Positions 1-8,071 are shown, counted from the stretch's first letter. The stretch is DNA of 64,000 nucleotides from Clostridia bacterium (GCA_017504945.1 JAFVQJ010000023.1:31565-95564); one strand, 5' to 3'. A program made the numbers and translations. Notes: generated from the letters alone by a model not told the origin.

Positions 1-297
1 ATCGTACCACGGAATATGATTTACCTTCTGCGTACCCTTTTGTGCGGGGAAAACGAGAAATCCGATAAAGGTGATAAACGCCATAAAAGAGGTAAGACGG
101 ATCTCGTCGAGCCAGGTTGCAAAAAGGGTAACGTAAAGACAGAATACCGCAAAGGTGGCAAGAATTGCCGTAACTATCCACTTGGGAGCGCCTTCCCATA
201 TTCTTACGTTTGACTCACGGTCAAACTTTTTCATTACGTCGTCAAGCGACATGGCTTCTGCGGCTTCGGGAACGTTTTTCTTTTTGAAAAGTGCCAT
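1..297 (-). CDS. TRAP transporter fused permease, N-terminal part (runs off the window)
   Basis: The reading frame starts at an ATG whose reverse complement ends at 297, preceded by an AGGAGG ribosome binding site at about 303-308, and is still open at base 1. The visible 99 residues have a charged cytoplasmic N-terminus and two hydrophobic segments, at about residues 37-59 and 65-82. This matches the start of the fused small-plus-large permease of TAXI-type TRAP transporters, sodium- or proton-coupled importers of organic acids. The gene lies directly downstream of a TAXI binding-protein gene on the same strand, which is the usual arrangement. The substrate cannot be read from sequence. Confidence 0.85.
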   Translation of the reverse strand, partial: MALFKKKNVPEAAEAMSLDDVMKKFDRESNVRIWEGAPKWIVTAILATFAVFCLYVTLFATWLDEIRLTSFMAFITFIGFLVFPAQKGTQKVNHIPWYD

Positions 298-324
298 GAT
301 GACCTCCTGGGAATATGATAAGCA

Positions 325-359
325 AAAAAATGGCTGAAGCGTTAACTGCAGCCATTTTT
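325..359 (-). terminator. Hairpin between TAXI binding protein and TRAP permease
   Basis: An inverted repeat (AAAATGGCTG / CAGCCATTTT) is followed on the minus strand by a T run. It lies after the binding-protein stop and before the permease ribosome binding site. It probably works as a partial terminator, letting the binding protein be made in excess over the permease. Confidence 0.7.
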
Positions 360-379
360 AAAAGACCTGCTAAAGAAAA

Positions 380-1330
380 TTATTCGGAAACTACGGTAAT
401 ATTCTTTTCTGCAAAATATTTTGCGGCGCCCTTGTGGAAGGGAACGGTGATACCCTCGGTAGCATTCTCGAGAGAAAGCTCTGCGCCCTTTGCGTGAGCG
501 GCAGTGATAGAGTCGATATTATCGAAGATAGCCTTGGTGATATTGTAAACGTCCTCCTCGGAGGCGTTTGCGCTTACGATAAGGGTTGCCTTAACGGTAA
601 CGGTGGTTATCTCCTCGGTCTGACCGCTGTAGGTGCCTGCGGGGATCTTGTAAACGCTGTAGAAGGGTGAAGCCTGAAGAAGAGTGGATGCAACCTCGCC
701 GCTGATGTCGATAAGGTGAGCCTTGCCGTTGGTGTAGAGCTCCTGAATTGCGGGAGTGGGAGCGCCTGCAACAACGAATGCTGCGTCGATCTTTCTGTTG
801 GTAAGGTTGTCTGCCGAATCTGCAAACGACTGATACTGAGGAATTATATCGTTCTCGGTAAGACCTGCTGCGTTAAGAATGTCGATAGCGTTGAAGTAAA
901 CGCCCGAGCCCGGAGCGCCGATGGAAACCTTTTTGCCTTTGAGGTCGGCAACGGATTTGATGTTGGGGTCGGAGGTAACGAGCTGAACTGCCTCGGCGTA
1001 AAGACCGCCGATTACGCGGAAGGACTTAACTGCGCCGTCTGCCTCGAAGGAGCGGGTGCCTGCCCAAGCGTAAGACATAACGTCTGACTGAACGGTGCCG
1101 AGCTGATAGTTGTCAGAGTCGATACCGATGATGTTAGCCTTGGAGCCGTCGGTTGAAACAACGTTGATATTGATGCCGGTGGTCTGCTTTATCTGGTTGC
1201 CGAGTATGCCGCCGTAACCGTAGTAGGTGCCTGCGGTGCCGCCTGTGCCCATCGTCATCATAGAGCCGCCGCAGGATGCGAGTGAGAATATAACTGCGAC
1301 TGCCAATAAAAGTGCAATGATTTTTTTCAT
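380..1330 (-). CDS. TAXI family TRAP transporter solute-binding lipoprotein
   Basis: This 316-residue protein starts with a lipoprotein signal peptide whose lipobox L-A-S-C puts the lipidated cysteine at residue 20. The mature part begins with the glycine-rich segment G-T-G-G-T-A-G-T-Y-Y typical of TAXI-TRAP periplasmic receptors, here membrane-anchored as in Gram-positive bacteria. The later segment D-L-K-G-K-K-V-S-I-G-A-P-G-S-G also fits the family. It should capture an organic acid or amino-acid-like ligand for the permease encoded downstream at 1-297. An AGGAG ribosome binding site lies just upstream of the start. Ligand identity is not predictable; the neighbouring aconitase X genes suggest the same pathway. 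Confidence 0.93.
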   Translation of the reverse strand: MKKIIALLLAVAVIFSLASCGGSMMTMGTGGTAGTYYGYGGILGNQIKQTTGININVVSTDGSKANIIGIDSDNYQLGTVQSDVMSYAWAGTRSFEADGAVKSFRVIGGLYAEAVQLVTSDPNIKSVADLKGKKVSIGAPGSGVYFNAIDILNAAGLTENDIIPQYQSFADSADNLTNRKIDAAFVVAGAPTPAIQELYTNGKAHLIDISGEVASTLLQASPFYSVYKIPAGTYSGQTEEITTVTVKATLIVSANASEEDVYNITKAIFDNIDSITAAHAKGAELSLENATEGITVPFHKGAAKYFAEKNITVVSE

Positions 1331-1364
1331 TTTTGTTCTCCTTGTTTATTAAAGTGTAACATAT

Positions 1365-1393
1365 ATTATACATAATATTTTATCATTTTGCAA
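1365..1393 (-). promoter_or_regulatory. Sigma-A-type promoter for the TAXI-TRAP operon
   Basis: On the minus strand TTGCAA (1388-1393) and TATAAT (1365-1370) are 17 bp apart, about 35 bp upstream of the binding-protein start. Confidence 0.75.
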
Positions 1394-1477
1394 GTCTTTG
1401 TTTATTTATTGTTACAAATATCCAAAAAAATCAAGCTTTTTCACACTTATAAGCGCTGTTTTTTGGTTATTTTCAAC

Positions 1478-1515
1478 AAAAAAGCGTCCCGCCTTTGCAA
1501 GCGGGACGTTTTTTA
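1478..1515 (-). terminator. Rho-independent terminator after the aconitase X operon
   Basis: A strong GC-rich stem (GCGTCCCGC / GCGGGACG) is flanked by A and T runs. It lies directly downstream of the small-subunit stop on the minus strand and separates this operon from the TAXI-TRAP promoter. Confidence 0.85.
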
Positions 1516-1525
1516 TTCGGTATAT

Positions 1526-1969
1526 TTATTCAACGGTAACGGTGCCGTCTTTTGAAACGGTTATCTTCATTCCGTCCTTGACGTAATTTAAAAACTCGTC
1601 GCCAAGACAGTCGATAACGGGCATTGAAACGTTTTCCACCCAAACGTCTGCCAATATTGCGCCTGCGGCTGCAAGCGAGTCGATATGGCTTGCAAAGAGC
1701 ATGCAGGCGGGATTTTTCTCCATGGCGCAGGCACAGTAGAGCACCAAGCCGCCGGTGGTGGAGCCTATAGTCTGCGGAAGGCAAAGAGCCTTATTTATAA
1801 GCGGCTTGCCGTGAAGCTGCTTGTTGTTCTGGTCGCCGCATTTTACCTCTTTGTCGCCAAACTGCAGAGCCATCTGAAATGATGCGAGGGTGTTAAAGCC
1901 TTCGGTGGTAACTACTGCCTCAGCCGTTACCTCGCCGGGAGTAATAACTCTTCCTTTAAACTGTTTCAT
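1526..1969 (-). CDS. Aconitase X small (swivelling, DUF126) subunit
   Basis: This 147-residue protein matches the DUF126 or aconitase X swivel domain: the N-terminal G-R-V-I-T-P-G-E-V segment and the central G-S-T-T-G-G-L-V motif are visible. It is the small partner of a split aconitase X enzyme; the large subunit lies immediately upstream, and its stop codon shares one base with this start (TAATG). Characterised bacterial aconitase X enzymes dehydrate cis-3-hydroxy-L-proline, and archaeal relatives dehydrate phosphomevalonate. Which substrate applies here is unknown. Confidence 0.88.
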   Translation of the reverse strand: MKQFKGRVITPGEVTAEAVVTTEGFNTLASFQMALQFGDKEVKCGDQNNKQLHGKPLINKALCLPQTIGSTTGGLVLYCACAMEKNPACMLFASHIDSLAAAGAILADVWVENVSMPVIDCLGDEFLNYVKDGMKITVSKDGTVTVE

Positions 1970-3237
1970 TATCTTTTACCTCCGTTCGTAATTGCCTCGA
2001 GGATCTCCGCGTCGGTGTAATATCTTGCGCTGGTGTAGGTGCGGAGCTTGTTTGAGGAGGTTATAACGGGCATCGTCTTGCAAAGGGGATTGTTCATATA
2101 CATAAGCGGGCAGATATACGAGGTGATAACGCCCGTTTTTTCAAGCCTTTTTGCATATTCCGTTTCGTTAAACGCCTTTAAGACCTTGGGAGCGGCGGTA
2201 AATACGGTGGGAATTACAACCTTTTTGCCCTGAAGCTTTTCTTCAAGCTTAACAGTCCAATCCTTTAATTGCTCGAGAGAAAGGTGAGGACAGCCTACAA
2301 AGCAAAGCTTGGGAGCGGCATCGGGATTTTTCCATATAACGGGATAGTTGTTTTTAACTCTTTCGAGCTCGGCGTCGTCTATAACATATTCCTTTGCGCC
2401 CTCTGCGATGAGCTTTGCACCAAGCGAGACTGCCTCGGGAGTGAGGTTTTCAATGTGGTAAAGACCTACCGCGCCGTTTGAAGCGGTTGCGGCGCCGAAA
2501 TCCTTGAGGTATGCGCAGGCGGCATCGTTAAGCTCGGTGCCTATCCATTTATCAAGACCCGAAACGTAAGGCACGTCCTCCATTACCTTCATACCGATAG
2601 CGGAGCCGAGCAGCTGTGCCTCGGGCTTTTTTGTGGTGTTTATCTTTACTATCCAGGTGGCCTTTCTGCCCTCGTCGGTGAGAAGTCCGAAATAGGGAAC
2701 GTAGCCCACGATAGAGCCCATAATATCGATAATTCCCGAGTTTCTGTTGCATCGTGCGCCAAGCACCGAGTTTGCGTAAACGACGGCGCTCGATTCAGCC
2801 CACGAGAGAACCTCTCCCATCTTCGGCTTGTTGCCCATTTCGTCCATATAGCAGGTGCAGGAGAAGGCGTCGTCGTTCATAAGACCGAGCTCCTTAAGCT
2901 GCTTCTCGTAGAAATCCTGCTTGGTATACATAAATTTGTTAAAAACGAGATTCTGAAGAAAATTTGCGGGAACGTTTTTGTCAAGCGGACGGGGGTCGAC
3001 CGAAAACTGCTGACCGCTTGCAACGCCTGCATCGAGGAGCTTTTGCATAAGGTCGTAAACGGGCGACATTACCTTAAGTCCGAAGGATGTGACGAGATGG
3101 TTGTATTTCGAGGTGATGGGCACGAGCTTTTCAGCCTCGAAGGCGTCGCCGTACATAACGAGTGTCTTCATGACCTTGGCAAGAGTTTCACCCTTCTCGC
3201 CGTCTAAAATTGCCTGCTGTTCTTTGGTGAGTATCAT
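1969..3237 (-). CDS. Aconitase X large catalytic (DUF521) subunit
   Basis: This 422-residue protein has the length and motifs of the aconitase X catalytic domain, including the region A-E-S-S-A-V-V-Y-A-N-S-V-L-G-A-R-C-N-R-N and the later G-C-P-H-L-S. Conserved cysteines in these regions are expected to hold an iron-sulfur cluster in a hydro-lyase. It is translationally coupled to the small subunit and follows the flavin reductase gene by 15 bp, so the three genes form one operon. By family analogy it could be a cis-3-hydroxy-L-proline dehydratase, but no proline-type ketimine reductase is adjacent, so the substrate is open. Confidence 0.9.
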   Translation of the reverse strand: MILTKEQQAILDGEKGETLAKVMKTLVMYGDAFEAEKLVPITSKYNHLVTSFGLKVMSPVYDLMQKLLDAGVASGQQFSVDPRPLDKNVPANFLQNLVFNKFMYTKQDFYEKQLKELGLMNDDAFSCTCYMDEMGNKPKMGEVLSWAESSAVVYANSVLGARCNRNSGIIDIMGSIVGYVPYFGLLTDEGRKATWIVKINTTKKPEAQLLGSAIGMKVMEDVPYVSGLDKWIGTELNDAACAYLKDFGAATASNGAVGLYHIENLTPEAVSLGAKLIAEGAKEYVIDDAELERVKNNYPVIWKNPDAAPKLCFVGCPHLSLEQLKDWTVKLEEKLQGKKVVIPTVFTAAPKVLKAFNETEYAKRLEKTGVITSYICPLMYMNNPLCKTMPVITSSNKLRTYTSARYYTDAEILEAITNGGKR

Positions 3238-3252
3238 TTCATTTCCTCCCTA

Positions 3253-5322
3253 TCAAAGCTTCATTGCAACGTCCCAAGCGCCCCAGATAACGGAGCGAAG
3301 GTTTCCGACCTTAAGAGCGTCGCCTATAACGTGAACGTTTTTACCCTTAACGGCAAGAGGTGCGGGATTATAGCCTACCGAGGTGATTACCGAATCGGCG
3401 TCTATCTCAAACGTTTTGCCTTCCTTATCCTTGAGCAGTACCTTTCCGTCATTTATCTCGCAAACGCCCGTTTCGAGATAGACGGGAAGGTCGTTTGCCT
3501 TGAAGCAGTCACGCAGATAGCTGGTGTTTGCAAGGCAGATGCCGGGAGTGGTGATAAGGTCGTCCTGCATTTCGACTATCGCGGGCTTTTTGCCGCCAAG
3601 GAAAAGCTCGTAGGCGATCTCACAGCCGGTAAGGCCGCCGCCGATAATAACGACGTTTTCGCCGACCTCCTTCTTTCCGAGGAGAAAATCAATAGCCTCG
3701 ATTGCCTTTTCGGCGCCCTTTATAGGAATTTTCTTTGCCACCGCACCGGTTGCGATTATTATCTCGTCGGCGCCGAGTGATGAGAGGTCTTTAACCTCGG
3801 TGTTCATCTTTATCTCAATGGGATATTTCGCTATCTCGCGGTTATACCAAGCGATAAGCGCTCTGTCCTTCTCCTTGAAGGAGGGAGTCGCCGCGGCAAT
3901 AAACACGCCGCCGAGGTTATCGGACTTTTCGTAAAGAATAACGCTGTGGCCTCTCTTTGCGCAAACTATTGCGGCCTCCATACCGCCTATACCGCCGCCG
4001 ATAACGGCAATTTTCTTTGCCTTCTTTGCGGGCTCGATCTTATATTTTTCCGACTGCATAGTTCTCGGATTGAGAGCGCATCTTGCAAGACCCATAGTGT
4101 CCTTGAGGTCCTGAGTGTTGGCATGTCCCTTTGATGATGAGAAGTTAAAGCAGCCTGCGTGACAGCAGATGCAGGGCTTTATGTCCTCCACCCTGTCCTC
4201 TATCATTTTGGTTATCCACTCGGGGTCGGTAAGGAACTGACGTGCAACGCCGACGGCGTCGATCTTTCCGTCCGAAACTGCCTTGGCACCGACCTCGGCG
4301 TCCATTCTTCCGGCGCAGACGACGGGGATATTGACGAATTTCTTTATATGAGCAACGTCCTCAAGGTTGCAGTTTTCGGGCATATACATAGGCGGATGAG
4401 CCCAGTACCACGAGTCGTAGGTGCCGTTGTCGGCGTTGAGCATATCGTAGCCGGCGTCCTCAAGATATTTTGCCGCCTTTTCCGATTCAGCCATATTTCT
4501 GCCTACCTCAACGTAGTCCTCACCGGGCATTGCGCCTTCGCAAAAGCCCTTCATCTTGGACTCGACGGAATAACGGAGCGAAACGGGGAAATCGTCGCCG
4601 CAGGACTCCTTTATAGCCTTTACTATTTCGGTTGCGAAGCGGTAACGGTTTTCAAAGCTGCCGCCGTAATCGTCCTCGCGCTTGTTGAAGAATTCTATTG
4701 CAAACTGATCGAGCAAATAGCCTTCGTGGACAGCGTGGACCTCAACGCCGTCAACGCCGGCGTCCTTACAAAGCTTTGCGGTCTTTGCAAAAGCCTCGAT
4801 TATCTCGTGGATCTGCTCGAGAGTCATTTCGGGGCAGATGATGTCGTGCGCCCAGCGCGAAGGCTGTGCAGAGGGACTTGCAAGCTCGTGAGAGGTGTCT
4901 AACACGGGCTTTATAAGGGCGCGCGTGAATTTGTTTTTGTGTAAAGGAGCAACGAGCTCGGTAATTGCCCAGGAGCGACCCATACCTGCGGTAAGCTGAA
5001 CGAAAAGCTTTGCGCCGGTCTTGTGGATCTCATCCATAAACTCCTTTAATTCCTCAAACATTTTGGGGTTTTGCCAAAGCCACTTACCCCAGAAGGTATC
5101 ACGAAGGGGAGCGATGCCGGGGATAATAAGACCTACGTTATTGTTTGCTCTTTCAAGGAAAAGCCTTGCAGCCTCCTTGTCGAAATGACATCCGCCGAGC
5201 TCGAACCAGCCGAAAAGCGAGGTGCCGCCCATAGGACACATAACGATACGGTTTTTGATCTCTACGTTGCCTATCTTCCAAGGGGTAAACAACGCTTCGT
5301 ATTTTTTATCGATTTTCTCCAT
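3253..5322 (-). CDS. Old Yellow Enzyme-type NADH:flavin oxidoreductase with FeS and FAD/NAD domains
   Basis: This 689-residue protein has the three-part build of 2,4-dienoyl-CoA reductase, enoate reductase and BaiCD-like enzymes. Residues about 1-350 are an FMN-binding TIM barrel with the H-A-V-H-E-G-Y-L-L-D-Q-F motif. A cysteine cluster C-I-C-C-H-A-G-C with a later A-R-C-A-L-N-P binds a 4Fe-4S centre. The C-terminal part has an FAD site (V-I-G-G-G-I-G-G-M-E-A-A) and an NAD site (V-I-I-G-G-G-L-T-G-C-E). Such enzymes reduce activated carbon-carbon double bonds in anaerobes. As first gene of the aconitase X operon it may reduce the unsaturated product of the dehydratase; that is inference. Confidence 0.9.
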   Translation of the reverse strand: MEKIDKKYEALFTPWKIGNVEIKNRIVMCPMGGTSLFGWFELGGCHFDKEAARLFLERANNNVGLIIPGIAPLRDTFWGKWLWQNPKMFEELKEFMDEIHKTGAKLFVQLTAGMGRSWAITELVAPLHKNKFTRALIKPVLDTSHELASPSAQPSRWAHDIICPEMTLEQIHEIIEAFAKTAKLCKDAGVDGVEVHAVHEGYLLDQFAIEFFNKREDDYGGSFENRYRFATEIVKAIKESCGDDFPVSLRYSVESKMKGFCEGAMPGEDYVEVGRNMAESEKAAKYLEDAGYDMLNADNGTYDSWYWAHPPMYMPENCNLEDVAHIKKFVNIPVVCAGRMDAEVGAKAVSDGKIDAVGVARQFLTDPEWITKMIEDRVEDIKPCICCHAGCFNFSSSKGHANTQDLKDTMGLARCALNPRTMQSEKYKIEPAKKAKKIAVIGGGIGGMEAAIVCAKRGHSVILYEKSDNLGGVFIAAATPSFKEKDRALIAWYNREIAKYPIEIKMNTEVKDLSSLGADEIIIATGAVAKKIPIKGAEKAIEAIDFLLGKKEVGENVVIIGGGLTGCEIAYELFLGGKKPAIVEMQDDLITTPGICLANTSYLRDCFKANDLPVYLETGVCEINDGKVLLKDKEGKTFEIDADSVITSVGYNPAPLAVKGKNVHVIGDALKVGNLRSVIWGAWDVAMKL

Positions 5323-5352
5323 TTTCGTCTATCCTTTCATAGATATGATTAT

Positions 5353-5381
5353 ATTATACATCAAAAATCAAAATATGTAAA
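5353..5381 (-). promoter_or_regulatory. Promoter for the OYE-aconitase X operon
   Basis: The minus strand reads TTTACA (5376-5381), a 17 bp spacer, and TATAAT (5353-5358), about 30 bp upstream of the reductase start. Confidence 0.7.
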
Positions 5382-5385
5382 GAAA

Positions 5386-5416
5386 AATCCCCGCGAAGAA
5401 AAACGCGGGGAAAAAA
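5386..5416 (-). terminator. Terminator after the lipoprotein gene
   Basis: The inverted repeat CCCCGCG / CGCGGGG is flanked by A and T runs, directly downstream of the stop of the 129-residue lipoprotein on the minus strand. Confidence 0.8.
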
Positions 5417-5806
5417 TTATTTTTGTTTTTCCAAAACGTAGGTATTGAAGTCGCCGGGTGCGGTTATCGTCTTATCCTTTGCATTGTAATAGAGCTCTCT
5501 GAACCCGAGCATGCCGCTGCCGGTATCGACCCAAACTACCGTATATTTTGCGGTGGAGTCGTCATCGTCCTCATCGTCGACCTCGGTAAGAGTTCCCTGA
5601 TGAGTGGAGGTGTTGTTGTAATAGGTATCGGTGTAAACGCAGGTGATGGATTCTCCGTCGATCTCAAAGGTGAAATCGGCATAGCCCTGTGAAACGTGAT
5701 AAGTGCCGTCAACTCCGTCGCTGCCGCCGGGAAGTGTGCAGGAGGCAAGAATGGCGAAAATACAAGCCAAAACCGCCACGACCGCCAAAGACTTTTTGAA
5801 ATTCAT
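5417..5806 (-). CDS. Small lipoprotein of unknown function
   Basis: This 129-residue protein has a signal peptide ending in L-A-S-C (cysteine at about residue 22), so it should be a membrane-anchored lipoprotein. The mature part is acidic, contains a D-E-D-D-D-D run, and looks beta-rich, reminiscent of small lipocalin-like extracytoplasmic domains, but I do not recognise a family. Its start lies 2 bp after the stop of the sugar-isomerase-like gene, so the two are in one operon, and a terminator follows directly. Confidence 0.7.
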   Translation of the reverse strand: MNFKKSLAVVAVLACIFAILASCTLPGGSDGVDGTYHVSQGYADFTFEIDGESITCVYTDTYYNNTSTHQGTLTEVDDEDDDDSTAKYTVVWVDTGSGMLGFRELYYNAKDKTITAPGDFNTYVLEKQK

Positions 5807-5808
5807 AT

Positions 5809-6765
5809 TTAAAGCTCCTTTAAAAATTCTTTTTCAATTTGATTTTTGAAATTCTTTCCTGTTTCGCAAATATAGCGAAGGGTGGGTAAAAGCATATCCT
5901 CGTTTACCTCAAGGGCGGCGATCGCCTGCCTGAAGGTCTCGAAGCTGAGGTCGCCCTCGTAGCCTATTTCCTTAAGAGAATTACAAAAATGATTCCAGTT
6001 TATATTTCCCGCCATCGGTGCAAGGTGCGCGTCCGTCGTGCCGTCGTTATCGTGAATATGCAGGCATTTTATTCGTTTTCCCAATACGGGAACGAAAACC
6101 CTGAAATCCTTTGAAAGAAGCCGTATATGCCCCGTATCAAGACAGAAGCCGAATACCGCTTTTCCCGCCTTGGCGTTTAAGCTGTCGATATATTCCGCCG
6201 CCTCGTAAGGATCGGAGCATACGCCCTCGATAACGGGACCGCCGCCTGCGGTAAAGAGATTTTCAAGACAAACGGTAACGTCGCATTTCAAAAGAGTGGG
6301 GATAAGCGACTCGTAAAGGCGGTAATTCAATCTCTTTACCGAAGCCGCCGTGTTGACGTTATCGCCGAGCGAAAGAGAGATACCGTGGATAACGAGCCTT
6401 TTGCACCCAACACTGTTGCAGACCTCAATTACTTTTTTATAAATTTCGGTCATATCGTCGAGAATCTCGGGGGAAGAAGACAGATAAGCGGGGAACGGAG
6501 CGTGAGCTTGGGTGATAAAGAGTCCCGCTTCTTTTATTGCGTAAAGCTCCTCCTTGAAATATTCAAGCACCTCATTTAACGGGCGGAAATAGATGCAGTC
6601 CTTTCTTTTTTCGCCGTCGAAAATGACGCTTCGCGGACAGGCGTGCTCAACGCCGTTCCAATCAACAGCGTCAAAGCCTGCCTCGGCAATCAGACGGTAG
6701 CATTTTTTTGCGCCGAGATGCTCTATAATTCCACCGCTTTGAACTGAAATTTTCATAACGCTCAC
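5809..6765 (-). CDS. Sugar phosphate isomerase/epimerase-like TIM barrel protein
   Basis: This 318-residue protein has the xylose isomerase-like TIM barrel pattern. Putative metal ligands are seen in order in C-L-E-N-L, L-D-T-G-H, L-H-I-H-D-N-D-G and S-F-E-T-F, with an earlier V-I-H-G-I-S-L segment. Members include inosose dehydratases, tagatose epimerases and endonuclease IV-like enzymes; the exact reaction is not predictable. The gene overlaps the end of the upstream DUF2809 gene by 4 bp, indicating translational coupling. Confidence 0.82.
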   Translation of the reverse strand: MSVMKISVQSGGIIEHLGAKKCYRLIAEAGFDAVDWNGVEHACPRSVIFDGEKRKDCIYFRPLNEVLEYFKEELYAIKEAGLFITQAHAPFPAYLSSSPEILDDMTEIYKKVIEVCNSVGCKRLVIHGISLSLGDNVNTAASVKRLNYRLYESLIPTLLKCDVTVCLENLFTAGGGPVIEGVCSDPYEAAEYIDSLNAKAGKAVFGFCLDTGHIRLLSKDFRVFVPVLGKRIKCLHIHDNDGTTDAHLAPMAGNINWNHFCNSLKEIGYEGDLSFETFRQAIAALEVNEDMLLPTLRYICETGKNFKNQIEKEFLKEL

Positions 6766-7154
6766 TCCTTTGAGGTTTTAAACAGAAAACGCTTTGCCAA
6801 AAGCTCTGCAAAAAAGAATAAAAGACAGCCTATTGCGTAGCAGACGATATCGAAAACGGAAAAGCTTCTTCCGAGTAAAATAACGAAGAAAAGTATTTTG
6901 TGAAGCCCCAAAAGCTTTACGAAATCAAAATACTGAAGTATCTCGACCGCTGTCGAAAAGAGAAAGACGTAAAGAGGCAAAAGCGTAAGCTTTTTCGGGA
7001 AAAATATTCGTATAAAGGCGCACATAAAGGCGGCAAAAAGGATATCTCCGCCGTAGGGTCTTATAAAGCTGTCCCTCACGAAAAGGGTGATGATGAGTTC
7101 AATAACAAATAAAGCCGCTGTCAAGACGCCGTAAAAAGCTCTTTCCTTTTTCAA
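6762..7154 (-). CDS. DUF2809 family membrane protein
   Basis: The chosen start is TTG at 7152-7154, because AGGTG lies 8 bp upstream and homologous sequence begins there; a longer in-frame extension has no ribosome binding site. The resulting 130-residue protein has about four hydrophobic helices and the motif R-D-S-F-I-R-P-Y-G-G-D near residue 20, typical of DUF2809 proteins of unknown function. It is the first gene of a three-gene operon with the sugar-isomerase-like protein and the lipoprotein. Confidence 0.75.
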   Translation of the reverse strand: MKKERAFYGVLTAALFVIELIITLFVRDSFIRPYGGDILFAAFMCAFIRIFFPKKLTLLPLYVFLFSTAVEILQYFDFVKLLGLHKILFFVILLGRSFSVFDIVCYAIGCLLFFFAELLAKRFLFKTSKE

Positions 7155-7211
7155 TGGCAATGCACCTGCCTTTTTATTGATTATAGCACACTCCCGCAAA
7201 TAAATCAAGAT

Positions 7212-7243
7212 GTGGTATTGTATATCGCCATTGCTTTTGCAAT
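7212..7243. repeat. Solitary hairpin module related to the intergenic arrays
   Basis: A GTATATC linker-like stretch is followed by the stem CCATTGC-TTT-TGCAATGG. The same stem arms (CCATTGC / GCAATGG) open the array at 50983, so this looks like a single module of that repeat type. Confidence 0.5.
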
Positions 7244-7246
7244 GGA

Positions 7247-7281
7247 TAAAAAAATCCAAGTCCGAAGACTTGGATTTTTTG
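7247..7281. terminator. Bidirectional terminator hairpin
   Basis: A near-perfect inverted repeat (AAATCCAAGTC / GACTTGGATTT) is flanked by A and T runs. It lies downstream of the 60-residue membrane protein gene on the minus strand. Confidence 0.8.
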
Positions 7282-7309
7282 GCTGTTACGAATTATTATG
7301 GTGCCACTA

Positions 7310-7492
7310 TTATTTGTTTGATTTTAATATTTTAAGAAAAACAAAGAAAAGAACAATTGAAATTAAATGCAAGATGATAGCAATTATTGATATAATTATA
7401 TGTAGCTCGATAAATAGACCAACAAGGTGAATAAACGAAGCTGTCAAAATGCAGAATAAAGCTAATAAAGAAACAATCTTTTCTTTTTTCAT
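7310..7492 (-). CDS. Small hydrophobic membrane protein, 60 residues
   Basis: The protein starts M-K-K-E-K and has two predicted membrane helices (about residues 7-27 and 31-55) with a basic end. A GGAG-like ribosome binding site lies about 10 bp upstream. Codon use is very AT-rich compared with its neighbours, as in foreign or small accessory genes. No family is recognised. The gene is isolated between a terminator and the hairpin array. Confidence 0.5.
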   Translation of the reverse strand: MKKEKIVSLLALFCILTASFIHLVGLFIELHIIISIIAIILHLISIVLFFVFLKILKSNK

Positions 7493-7640
7493 AATATTAA
7501 CACTCCAATAAAGCTATATTACATATTTTTGTTTGCTGATTGAAACGTTGGGACAAATAGAATTATCTTATGAAAAGATTAAATTTTTCATAAACGTACC
7601 GCCCTTTTTTGTTATTATATCATAAATTCATATACTTGTC

Positions 7641-7814
7641 AAATGATGCATCGCCTGCGGCGATATGATGTTTTTCGCTTCGCTCAAAATGATGTTGCTC
7701 CACTGCGTTCCGCAATGATGCGATGTTTGCCCAATGTGCCGCAAGGCACACATCATTAGGCGCAGCCGTCATCATTGGCGAAGCCGTCATCATTTGCCGC
7801 AGGCAAACATCATT
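7641..7814. repeat. Symmetric hairpin array A (ATGATG / CATCAT linkers)
   Basis: Four ATGATG linkers (7643, 7665, 7689, 7715) are followed by four CATCAT linkers (7751, 7770, 7788, 7808). Mini-hairpins such as TCGCCTGCGGCGA and TTTGCCGCAGGCAAA lie between them, with GTGCCGCAAGGCAC near the centre. The linkers are reverse complements across the midpoint, so the array can fold into one stem carrying small side hairpins. No convincing coding capacity is seen. It fills most of the gap between the 60-residue protein and the tRNA terminator; 7493-7640 is AT-rich with nothing else recognised. Confidence 0.8.
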
Positions 7815-7815
7815 C

Positions 7816-7856
7816 AAAAAACGCACCTTTGTCGGTAGACAAAAGTGCGTTTTTTG
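7816..7856 (-). terminator. Terminator of the tRNA-Thr/tRNA-Tyr unit
   Basis: The stem ACGCAC / GTGCGT with inner TTTGTC / GACAAA arms is followed by T residues on the minus strand, immediately after the CCA end of tRNA-Tyr. Confidence 0.85.
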
Positions 7857-7857
7857 T

Positions 7858-7943
7858 TGGTGGGGGAAGGTGGATTCGGACCACCGAAGCTGAAAAGCAA
7901 CAGATTTACAGTCTGCCCCCTTTGGCCACTCGGGAATTCCCCC
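7858..7943 (-). tRNA. tRNA-Tyr (GTA)
   Basis: The acceptor stem GGGGGAA pairs with TTCCCCC at the 3' end, followed by discriminator A and an encoded CCA (7858-7860). The anticodon loop carries GTA between CAGAC / ATCTG-type arms, and a class II variable arm and a GGTCCGAATCC T-arm are present. The 86 nt length including CCA suits bacterial tRNA-Tyr. Confidence 0.97.
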
Positions 7944-7971
7944 ATATATAAAGTTGTTTTTTTAGGTTGTA

Positions 7972-8047
7972 TGGAGCTGGTGAACGGAATCGAACCATCA
8001 ACCTGCTGATTACAAATCAGCTGCTCTGCCGATTGAGCTACACCAGC
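7972..8047 (-). tRNA. tRNA-Thr (TGT)
   Basis: The acceptor stem GCTGGTG / CACCAGC, D-arm AGCTCAATCGGCAGAGC, anticodon arm CTGATTTGTAATCAG (anticodon TGT) and T-arm GGTTCGATTCC are all visible. An encoded CCA is present. It is transcribed ahead of tRNA-Tyr from the same promoter. Confidence 0.97.
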
Positions 8048-8071
8048 GTATCTCTTTTTGACAGCTTGTAA

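Noticed and set aside
4159..4902. 247-codon plus-strand frame opposite the OYE reductase
   Set aside because: The opposite strand encodes conserved flavin and iron-sulfur motifs throughout this stretch.
7620..7826. 68-codon minus-strand frame in the array A region
   Set aside because: It is made of the repeat linkers and hairpins translated by chance and has no ribosome binding site.
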